From the NCBI GenBank assembly GCA_052390415.1, contig JBQTGY010000027.1, positions 1 to 64,000 of the forward strand: DNA of 64,000 bases, given 5' to 3'. Positions 54,413 to 61,273 of this stretch are shown here, in pieces. The DNA comes from JANNWF01 sp052390415. GTDB lineage: Bacteria > Pseudomonadota > Gammaproteobacteria > Xanthomonadales > Xanthomonadaceae. The position numbers and the translations under genes were made by a program. Within the stretch, counting starts at the first letter, position 1, and each line of letters starts with the position of its first letter. The notes under the pieces are model-generated. The model had not been told where the DNA came from. It ran no database searches and worked only from the letters and a program-made list of their open reading frames with translations.

Positions 54413-55936
54413 ATGAACCGTCAACTGCTCACCCTCGCCATTGCGGCGTCGCTCACGCTGGCCGCATGCGGCAGCGATGTCTCCCGTTCCAGCGCGGTCG
54501 CGCCGGTGAAGGCTGCGACAGCGGCCGAAGGTGATACCGGCGGCTCAGCCAAGGGCGACTTCGGCCCGCCGCAAGGTGAACCCGTCAACGCCGTGCTTAC
54601 CAGCCCGCCGTTGGTGCCACCGGCCACCGGCCGCACCGCACCAGCCAAGGTCATCGTGAATCTGGAGGTCAAGGAAGTGGACATGGAAATGTCCGAGGGC
54701 GTCACCTACACCTTCTGGACCTTTGGCGGCACCGTGCCCGGCAGCTTCATCCGTGTGCGCCAAGGCGACACGGTCGAGTTCCACCTCAACAACCATCCCG
54801 ACTCGAAGATGCCGCACAACATCGACCTGCACGGCGTGACCGGTCCCGGTGGCGGTGCGGCGTCGAGCTTCACGGCACCCGGCCACAGCTCGCAGTTCAC
54901 CTTCAAGGCGCTGAACGCTGGGCTCTACGTGTACCACTGCGCCACCGCGCCGGTAGGCATGCACGTCGCCAATGGCATGTACGGATTGATCCTGATCGAG
55001 CCACCGGAAGGGTTGCCGCCGGTGGACAAGGAGTTCTACGTCATGCAGGGCGATTTCTACACCACCACCAAATATCGCGAGAAAGGCCACGCGCCGTTCG
55101 ACATGCAGCGCGCGATCGACGAGAACCCCACGTATGTGCTGTTCAATGGCTCAGAAGGCGCGCTCACCGGCGACAACGCACTCAAGGCCAAGGTCGGCGA
55201 AAGCGTGCGCATGTATGTGGGCAACGGCGGCCCGAATCTGATCTCCAGCTTCCACGTCATCGGTGAGATTTTCGACAAGGTCTGGTTCGAGGGCGGCACC
55301 AAATTTCAGGAGAATGTGCAGACCACGCTTATCCCTGCAGGCGGTGCGGCGATCACCGAGTTCCGCACCGAGGTACCGGGCAGCTACGTGGTGGTCGACC
55401 ACTCGCTGTTTCGCGCCTTCAACAAGGGCGCGCTGGCGATCATGAAGATCGAGGGCGAAGCGAATCTTGAAATCTACTCGGGCAAGGAAGTCGATTCGAC
55501 GTATCTAGGCGACAAGGCCGCGAGCATGGCACCCGTGGCCAGTGCAGCAGCGGCCGAGAAGGCTGGCACGCTTACCGTTGAGGGCCAAGCCAAGGCCGGC
55601 GAGGCACTGTTTGCCGGCACCTGCTCAACCTGTCACCAGACCGACGGCAAGGGCATGGCGGGCGTGTTCCCGCCGCTGGCGCAGTCGGATTATCTGGCGA
55701 AGGGCAATGCCGAACTCATCAAGGTGGTGCTGAACGGCTTGAGCGGCCCGGTGAAGGTCAATGGTCAAGACTACAACTCGGTGATGCCGCCGATGAGCCA
55801 GCTGACCGATGATGAGATCGCCAACATCCTGACCTACGTCAAAACCAGCTGGGACAACGGTGGCGGCAAGGTGACCCAGGCCGAGGTGGCCGCAGTCCGC
55901 GCCGGCACCGAGCGCCCGGAAGGCGCGGCGCATTGA
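54413..55936 (+). CDS. nirK: Copper nitrite reductase with fused cytochrome c domain
   Basis: 507 residues. Reduces nitrite to NO in the periplasm. A lipoprotein signal ends in LTLAAC. Two cupredoxin domains follow: type 1 copper ligands in 'YHCATAPVGMHVANGM' (Cys176, His, Met) and type 2 ligands in 'MPHNIDLHGV' and 'SSFHVIGEIFDKV'. After a flexible Ala-rich linker comes a class I cytochrome c with CSTCH (404-408) and Met in 'VMPPMSQLTDDEI'. This three-domain fusion, known from Ralstonia pickettii, lets the heme feed the copper site directly. A membrane lipid anchor is unusual and inferred. First gene of nirK-nirV-sco. Confidence 0.95.
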   Translation: MNRQLLTLAIAASLTLAACGSDVSRSSAVAPVKAATAAEGDTGGSAKGDFGPPQGEPVNAVLTSPPLVPPATGRTAPAKVIVNLEVKEVDMEMSEGVTYTFWTFGGTVPGSFIRVRQGDTVEFHLNNHPDSKMPHNIDLHGVTGPGGGAASSFTAPGHSSQFTFKALNAGLYVYHCATAPVGMHVANGMYGLILIEPPEGLPPVDKEFYVMQGDFYTTTKYREKGHAPFDMQRAIDENPTYVLFNGSEGALTGDNALKAKVGESVRMYVGNGGPNLISSFHVIGEIFDKVWFEGGTKFQENVQTTLIPAGGAAITEFRTEVPGSYVVVDHSLFRAFNKGALAIMKIEGEANLEIYSGKEVDSTYLGDKAASMAPVASAAAAEKAGTLTVEGQAKAGEALFAGTCSTCHQTDGKGMAGVFPPLAQSDYLAKGNAELIKVVLNGLSGPVKVNGQDYNSVMPPMSQLTDDEIANILTYVKTSWDNGGGKVTQAEVAAVRAGTERPEGAAH

Positions 55937-55937
55937 C

Positions 55938-56738
55938 ATGCGCGGCGCCGTCGCACTGCTGTTGTGTCTGGCTCCACGGCTGGCGGCAGCCGATCCGGGC
56001 TGGGCGCACCTGCCCGGTGGAGAGTTCCGTTCGGTACTTCGTTATGAAGACAGCAAGGGTTCGGTGCAGGTGGCGCCATTTGAATTGCAGCGCCGGCCGG
56101 TCAGCAACGCCGAGTTTCTGGCGTTCGTGAAACAGCATCCGTCGTGGCAACGCGGTCGTGCGCCGGTCATCTTCGCTGAATCCCGCTACCTGGAGCTGTG
56201 GAGCGGGCCGCTGGAGTTGGGCAACAAGGTGACGCCTGAGCAGCCGGTCGTGCAGGTGAGCTGGTTTGCCGCGCAGGCCTACTGCGAGTCGCTGGATGCT
56301 CGCTTGCCCACCTGGTCGGAGTGGGAATACGCGGCTGCAGCCGATGCCACCCGCGCCGATGCGCGCAGTGACCCGGCGTGGCGCGAGCGGATTCTGGCCT
56401 GGTACTCGGTACCGTCGGGAACCGCGTTGCCCGCAGTGGGCCAAACGCCTGCCGACGTGCATGGCGTGCAGGATCTGCACGGCCTGGTCTGGGAGTGGGT
56501 GGAGGATTATTCATCCATGCTGGTCTCCGGCGACAACCGCGAGCAGGGCGATCCCGATCAACTGCGTTTTTGTGGTGCCGGCGCGCTGTCGATGGACGAC
56601 CGCGAGAACTACGCCGTACTCATGCGGGTGGCGATGTTGTCCGCGCTGGAAGGTCACGACACCACACGCAACCTGGGATTTCGCTGCGCGCGCACGCTTC
56701 CAGCAATCGCTGGTCCCACTTCGGGAGTGACTCCATGA
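55938..56738 (+). CDS. nirV: SUMF1-fold protein NirV
   Basis: 266 residues with a signal peptide (MRGAVALLLCLAPRLAAA). Formylglycine-generating-enzyme fold: 'LPGGEFRSV', 'PVSNAEFLAFVKQHP', 'PVVQVSWFAAQAYCESLDARLPTWSEWEYAA' (in part ARLPTWSEWEYAA), 'LHGLVWEWVEDY' and 'NLGFRCAR'. Genes of this type next to nirK are called nirV; their role is unclear, perhaps maturation. The two FGE catalytic cysteines are not evident, so formylglycine synthesis is unlikely. Starts one base after the nirK stop and overlaps sco by 4 bases. Confidence 0.85.
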   Translation: MRGAVALLLCLAPRLAAADPGWAHLPGGEFRSVLRYEDSKGSVQVAPFELQRRPVSNAEFLAFVKQHPSWQRGRAPVIFAESRYLELWSGPLELGNKVTPEQPVVQVSWFAAQAYCESLDARLPTWSEWEYAAAADATRADARSDPAWRERILAWYSVPSGTALPAVGQTPADVHGVQDLHGLVWEWVEDYSSMLVSGDNREQGDPDQLRFCGAGALSMDDRENYAVLMRVAMLSALEGHDTTRNLGFRCARTLPAIAGPTSGVTP

Positions 56739-57334
56739 AAGCCCTCGTTTGCCGTCTGTTGGCCGTTTTCATGCTTGCGCTGCCACTCACCGTGGTGGCC
56801 AGCGAATCGTTGCCGACCGACTCGATCTATCTGTTGGAGGACAGCTTTACCGACCACAGCGGCCGCGCTTTCACGCTGGCTGATCGTCGCGGCAAAGTGC
56901 AGCTGGTAGCGATGTTCTATACCTCCTGTCGTTATGTCTGCCCATTGATCATCGACAGTGCCAAGGGCGTGGAGCACGCGCTTTCAGAAGCGGAGCGCGC
57001 TCAGCTGGGCATTCTGCTGATCAGCCTCGACCCGCTGCGCGACGACACCGCGGCGCTGGCCTCGGTGGCAAACCAGCGCAAGCTCGATCCGCTGCGATGG
57101 ACACTTGCACGCACCGAAACTATCGCGAGCGTGCGCAAAGTCGCCGCCTTGCTCGGCGTGCGCTATCGCGCGCTGGCGGACGGTGAGTTCAACCACACCA
57201 GCGCGCTGGTTTTGCTGGACGCCGAAGGCAGGGTCGTTGCAAGCAGCGAGCGATTGGGAGCTGTGCCCGATCCGGCGTTCCTCTCCGCAATGAAGTCCTT
57301 GCTGATTGAACGCAGCATGCCCACGCCAGACTGA
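56735..57334 (+). CDS. SCO1/SenC-type copper chaperone
   Basis: 199 residues with a signal peptide (MKALVCRLLAVFMLALPLTVVA). Thioredoxin-like SCO protein with the CxxxC copper motif in 'TSCRYVCPLI' and the third ligand His in 'FNHTSALVLLD'. SCO proteins deliver copper to oxidase CuA sites; cbb3 oxidase lacks CuA, so here the partner is probably NirK, encoded two genes upstream. ATGA overlap with nirV. Confidence 0.9.
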   Translation: MKALVCRLLAVFMLALPLTVVASESLPTDSIYLLEDSFTDHSGRAFTLADRRGKVQLVAMFYTSCRYVCPLIIDSAKGVEHALSEAERAQLGILLISLDPLRDDTAALASVANQRKLDPLRWTLARTETIASVRKVAALLGVRYRALADGEFNHTSALVLLDAEGRVVASSERLGAVPDPAFLSAMKSLLIERSMPTPD

Positions 57335-57357
57335 GGTCTGGGAAAAATCCTGTCTGA

Positions 57358-57772
57358 TTGGCCCTGAGCTTCAGCTCGTCATTCCCGCGTGCTTTTGGCG
57401 GGAATCCAGTGAACTTATCTGCCGTCCATGAGGACAAGGTGCAATGGGCGCTGGATTCTCGCCTTCGCGCACTGCTGTCCGGGGAAATTCTCAATCGAAT
57501 GCTTGGCTGACGAAGTGTGATCGCGTGTGCTTGATGCCAAAGCTCGTCGCCCCCGCGAAGGCGGGGGCCCAGCGCCATGTGGCATTCGAGTCACTGGGTT
57601 CCCGCCTTACTCGCGCTGCGCGCTCGCCCTACGGGCCAGCTTCGCTGTTCGCTCGCTACGCTCACAGTCGCGGGAGCGACGCTTCGTTGTTTGGTTTCGC
57701 AAACCTGGCGCTCGATTTCCCCGGACAGCAGTGCGCGTTCGCGGGAGGGACTCACTGAGGTTTAGGGCCAAT
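57358..57772. repeat. Dispersed repeat, right copy (composite)
   Basis: Two head-to-head pieces. 57362-57495 matches the left copy in direct orientation (GAGCTTCAGCTCGTCATTC and CACTGCTGTCCGGGGAAATT) with about 100 inserted bases. 57515-57772 matches its reverse complement (AAGTGTGATCGC, CTTGATGCCAA, CCCCCGCGAAGGCGGGGGCC, TTCCCCGGACAGCAGTG) with about 65 inserted bases at 57605-57670. Confidence 0.75.
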
Positions 57773-57783
57773 CAAGTAGCGAA

Positions 57784-57825
57784 TTGACTTGGGTCAAGTC
57801 GGCCTCGCTGTCGCCTGACCATACT
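57784..57825 (+). promoter_or_regulatory. FNR-box promoter of ccoNOQP
   Basis: Box TTGACTTGGGTCAA at 57784-57797 (8 of 10) and -10 CATACT at 57820-57825, offset 36. The predicted start 57832 gives a 21-base leader with AAGGG before ATG 57853. Confidence 0.75.
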
Positions 57826-57852
57826 CGTCGACAAGCAACCAAGGGCGCTCCG

Positions 57853-59301
57853 ATGACGCTGGACAACAAGGTAGAAAGCTACAACGACAAGGTCGTGCTG
57901 CAATTCGCAGTGATGACCGTCGTCTGGGGCGTCGTCGGCATGCTGGTGGGCGTGTTGATCGCCGCCCAGCTGTATTGGCCGGCGCTGAACTTCGACACCG
58001 CATGGTTGAGCTTTGGCCGCTTGCGACCCCTGCATACCAACGCGGTGGTGTTTGCCTTCGGCGGTTGCGCCTTGATGTCGACCAGCTTGTACGTGGTGCA
58101 GCGCACCTGCCACGTGCGGCTGTTCTCGGATGGCCTGGCGGCCTTCGTGTTCTGCGGCTGGCAGCTGGTGATCCTGGCCGCCGCCATCTCGTTGCCGCTG
58201 GGCTTTACCCAAGGCAAGGAATACGCCGAGCTGGCCTGGCCCATCGACATTCTGATCGCCTTGGTTTGGGTGGCGTATGGGGTGGTGTTCTTCGGCACCA
58301 TCGTCAAGCGGCGGGTGAAACATATCTTCGTCGCCAACTGGTTCTACGGCGCGTTCATCATCGCCGTGGCGCTGCTGCATATCGTCAACTCGCTCGCCAT
58401 TCCTGCCGGGCCGATGCACAGCTATCCGATCTATTCGGGTGCGGTGGATGCGATGGTGCAGTGGTGGTACGGCCACAACGCGGTCGGCTTTTTTCTGACC
58501 GCCGGCTTCCTCGGGATGATGTATTACTTCGTGCCGCGCCGCGTCGGCCGACCCATCTATTCCTACCGGCTGTCGATCATCCACTTCTGGGCGCTGATCG
58601 CCATCTACATGTGGGCTGGTCCGCATCACTTGCAGTACACCGCGTTGCCGGATTGGGTGCAGAGCGTAGGCATGGTGTTCTCGCTGATCCTGCTGGCGCC
58701 CTCGTGGGGCGGCGCGATCAACGGCGTGATGACGCTGTCGGGTGCCTGGCACCTGTTGCGCAGCGATCCGATCATCAAATTCATGATCGTCGCCATCTCG
58801 TTCTACATGATGAGCACGTTCGAGGGGCCGATGATGTCGATCAAGACCGTCAACGCCCTCAGCCACTACACCGACTGGACCATCGGCCACGTGCATTCCG
58901 GTGCCTTGGGCTGGGTGGCGATGATCTCCATCGGCTCGATCTACATGGTGATCCCGCGTTGTCTGGGCCTGAAAGACATGGCCTCGATGAAGTTGATCGA
59001 TCAGCACTTCTGGGTCCACACCATCGGCGTGGTGCTGTACGCGGCATCGATGTGGGTGGCGGGCATCGGCCAGGGCCTGATGGCGCGCGCCAGCAATGCC
59101 GACGGCACCTTGACCTACGCCTTCGCCGAGATCGTCAAGTTCAACTATCCGTACTACCTGATCCGCTTCGTCGGCGGCGTGCTGGTGATCATCGGCATGG
59201 CACTGATGGTGATCAACGTGGTGCGCACCTTCCAGTTAGCCAAGGGCCTGGTCGAAACCCCGGTGCTGATGCCAGCAGCCACTGCCGTCAGCCACGCCTG
59301 A
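57853..59301 (+). CDS. ccoN: cbb3-type cytochrome c oxidase subunit I
   Basis: 482 residues, 12 transmembrane helices. The catalytic subunit holds heme b, heme b3 and CuB. Histidine ligands appear in 'LRPLHTNAVVFAFGGCAL', 'QWWYGHNAVGFFLTAGFLG' (CuB His and the crosslink Tyr region), 'WAGPHHLQYTALPDW' and 'DWTIGHVHSGALGWV'. High-affinity oxygen reduction at low oxygen. Start at ATG 57853; the frame upstream to 57784 covers the promoter. First gene of the operon. Confidence 0.97.
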   Translation: MTLDNKVESYNDKVVLQFAVMTVVWGVVGMLVGVLIAAQLYWPALNFDTAWLSFGRLRPLHTNAVVFAFGGCALMSTSLYVVQRTCHVRLFSDGLAAFVFCGWQLVILAAAISLPLGFTQGKEYAELAWPIDILIALVWVAYGVVFFGTIVKRRVKHIFVANWFYGAFIIAVALLHIVNSLAIPAGPMHSYPIYSGAVDAMVQWWYGHNAVGFFLTAGFLGMMYYFVPRRVGRPIYSYRLSIIHFWALIAIYMWAGPHHLQYTALPDWVQSVGMVFSLILLAPSWGGAINGVMTLSGAWHLLRSDPIIKFMIVAISFYMMSTFEGPMMSIKTVNALSHYTDWTIGHVHSGALGWVAMISIGSIYMVIPRCLGLKDMASMKLIDQHFWVHTIGVVLYAASMWVAGIGQGLMARASNADGTLTYAFAEIVKFNYPYYLIRFVGGVLVIIGMALMVINVVRTFQLAKGLVETPVLMPAATAVSHA

Positions 59302-59311
59302 GGACATCGCC

Positions 59312-59917
59312 ATGAGCCACGAAAAAATCGAAACCAATATCGGCTGGATGGCACTGCTGATCGCCGTCGTCATCTCCTTTGGCGGACTGGCCGAGATCAT
59401 TCCGCTGATGTATCAGGCCGAAACCGTGCAACCGCTGCCGGGCGTGAAGCCCTACCCGCCATTGCAGCTGGCCGGCCGCGACATCTATGTCCGCGAGGGT
59501 TGTTACAACTGTCATTCGCAGATGGTGCGCACCCTGCGTCACGAGACCGAACGCTACGGCCACTATTCGCTGGCCGGCGAATCGGTATACGACCGGCCGT
59601 TCCAGTGGGGCAGCAAGCGCACTGGGCCCGATCTTGCCCGCATCGGCGATCGCTATTCCGACGACTGGCACCGCGTGCACCTGATCAATCCGCGCGATGT
59701 GGTGCCGGTGTCGAACATGCCGGGTTATCCGTGGCTGGCCGAAGAGGCGGTCGACGCCGCAGCGGTGACTCGCAACATGCGTGCCTTGCGCAGCATCGGC
59801 GATCCATACACGGATGAAGAGATCGCCGGCGCTGCTGCCGCTGTGGCTGGCAAGTCTGAACTCGACGCGCTCATCGCCTATCTGCAGGCGCTGGGCAAAC
59901 ACGCACCGAAGGGATAA
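59312..59917 (+). CDS. ccoO: cbb3-type oxidase subunit II (mono-heme cytochrome c)
   Basis: 201 residues, one N-terminal transmembrane helix (MALLIAVVISFGGLAEIIPL) and a periplasmic cytochrome c domain with the CxxCH site in 'REGCYNCHSQMVRTL'. Met ligand candidate in 'NMPGYPWL'. Transfers electrons from CcoP to CcoN. A GAGGA site precedes the ATG, 10 bases after ccoN. Confidence 0.96.
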   Translation: MSHEKIETNIGWMALLIAVVISFGGLAEIIPLMYQAETVQPLPGVKPYPPLQLAGRDIYVREGCYNCHSQMVRTLRHETERYGHYSLAGESVYDRPFQWGSKRTGPDLARIGDRYSDDWHRVHLINPRDVVPVSNMPGYPWLAEEAVDAAAVTRNMRALRSIGDPYTDEEIAGAAAAVAGKSELDALIAYLQALGKHAPKG

Positions 59918-59922
59918 CTCAG

Positions 59923-60063
59923 ATGATCGCCGGCATCAGCACCGTCGTCCTGCTGCTCGCCTTCATTGGCGGCGTCGCCTGGGCCTACAGCACGAACCGC
60001 AAGCCCGAGTTCGATGCCGCCGCCCGCATTCCTCTTGAAGACTCGAACGAGAACATTCCATGA
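59923..60063 (+). CDS. ccoQ: cbb3-type oxidase small subunit CcoQ
   Basis: A 46-residue protein: one membrane helix (ISTVVLLLAFIGGVAWAY) then 'STNRKPEFDAAARIPLEDS'. Length, position between ccoO and ccoP, and the RKPEFDAAARIPL tail fit CcoQ, which stabilises the complex. The stop overlaps the ccoP start (ATGA). Confidence 0.92.
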   Translation: MIAGISTVVLLLAFIGGVAWAYSTNRKPEFDAAARIPLEDSNENIP

Positions 60064-60974
60064 CTCCCGGCTGGTCCGCCTATGTCATTTTTCTGGTCGT
60101 CCTCAACATCGTCGCCACGACGTGGTTGCTGTGGTGGACGGCGCGGCGACGCAAAGTCGACGGCAAGGCCTCCGAAACCACCGGCCACGTCTGGGACGGC
60201 GATATCACCGAGTACAACAAGCCGCTGCCGAAGTGGTGGATCAACCTGTTCTATCTGACCATCTTCTACTCGGTGGGTTACCTGATCTGGTATCCGGGCC
60301 TGGGCAACTTTGCCGGTGCCTCGGGCTGGAGCTCGGCGAAAGAACATGACGCCGACAAGGCGGAAGCCGATGCCAAGCTGGCGGTGGCTTTCGCCCGCTT
60401 CGACGGCATGCCGATCGACGAGATCGCCAAGGACACCGAAGCACTGGCGTTTGGCTCGCGCCTGTTCGCCAACCACTGCGCCATGTGCCACGGCTCGGAT
60501 GCACGCGGCGGCAAGGGTTTCCCCAACCTCACCGATGACGACTGGCAATGGGGCGGCAGCCCGGAGGAAATCCTGACCACGATCCTGCACGGGCGGCAGG
60601 CGGCCATGCCGGCACTGGCGGCGGTGGTGGGAGGCGAGGTTGGGGTCACCGAAGTCGCCGCCTATGTGCAAAGTCTCTCCGGCACCAAGGCCGACCCCGT
60701 ACTCGCCGCCGCCGGCAAAGCCCGCTTCAGCGTCTGCGCTGCCTGTCATGGCGCTGAGGGCAAAGGCAACGTCGCCTTGGGTGCGCCGAATCTTGCCGAT
60801 GACATCTGGCTGTACAGCAGGGACTTCGCCACCATCCGCAGCGGCGTGATCAATGGCCGCAACGGCATGATGCCCGCACATGCGCCGATCATCGGCGAGA
60901 CGCGCACGCGCATCGCAGCCGCCTACGTCTGGTCGCTGTCGCATGGCGAGCAGCCGGCAGCGACTGCCCCATGA
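60060..60974 (+). CDS. ccoP: cbb3-type oxidase subunit III (di-heme cytochrome c)
   Basis: 304 residues. Two N-terminal hydrophobic helices are followed by the CcoP signature 'VWDGDITEYNKPLPKWW' and two cytochrome c domains with 'NHCAMCHGSDARGG' and 'SVCAACHGAEGKGN'. Accepts electrons from the bc1 complex or soluble cytochromes. Translationally coupled on both sides: ATGA with ccoQ and with the following small gene. Confidence 0.96.
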   Translation: MTPGWSAYVIFLVVLNIVATTWLLWWTARRRKVDGKASETTGHVWDGDITEYNKPLPKWWINLFYLTIFYSVGYLIWYPGLGNFAGASGWSSAKEHDADKAEADAKLAVAFARFDGMPIDEIAKDTEALAFGSRLFANHCAMCHGSDARGGKGFPNLTDDDWQWGGSPEEILTTILHGRQAAMPALAAVVGGEVGVTEVAAYVQSLSGTKADPVLAAAGKARFSVCAACHGAEGKGNVALGAPNLADDIWLYSRDFATIRSGVINGRNGMMPAHAPIIGETRTRIAAAYVWSLSHGEQPAATAP

Positions 60975-61267
60975 AGGTCGCGGCCGAGCCGCGCTTCGAT
61001 CACCCACCGCGGCCATTGGCACAGCGGCTGGGCGCGATCCTGTGGCCGAGCTTCTTCGCGGCGGGCGTGGCGACGATGGTGTTCTTCGCCTTCGTCGACC
61101 CGCTGCTGCTGCGTGACCTGACATTTCCGGAGTTGGATATCCAGCGCGGTGTGGGCTACACCTTCGGCTTCTTCATGTTCTGGGCCAGCACCGCCAGCAG
61201 CAGTCTGTTCACCTGGATCCTGCTGCGGCCTGCCAGTCGGTTCAACACGCCGCTGGCGAAGGACTGA
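60971..61267 (+). CDS. 98-residue membrane protein in the cco operon
   Basis: 98 residues, two hydrophobic helices: about 20-43 (AILWPSFFAAGVATMVFFAFV) and 62-86 (GYTFGFFMFWASTASSSLFTWIL). The tail is LRPASRFNTPLAKD. It overlaps ccoP by 4 bases and lies 6 bases before ccoG, so it is surely co-expressed. It is not CcoQ, CcoS or CcoH by sequence. No family name is recalled. Candidate assembly factor or extra subunit (inference). Confidence 0.75.
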   Translation: MKVAAEPRFDHPPRPLAQRLGAILWPSFFAAGVATMVFFAFVDPLLLRDLTFPELDIQRGVGYTFGFFMFWASTASSSLFTWILLRPASRFNTPLAKD

Positions 61268-61273
61268 CGTCGC

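Larger units (their letters stand above)
57335..57852. other. sco-ccoN intergenic region
   Basis: 518 bases without a gene. Most is dispersed repeat sequence (57358-57772); the last part holds the FNR-box promoter of ccoN. The open frames here are repeat translations. Confidence 0.65.

Noticed and set aside
57444..57787. Small proteins in the sco-ccoN gap
   Set aside because: These frames are translations of the dispersed repeat and appear in several frames at once.
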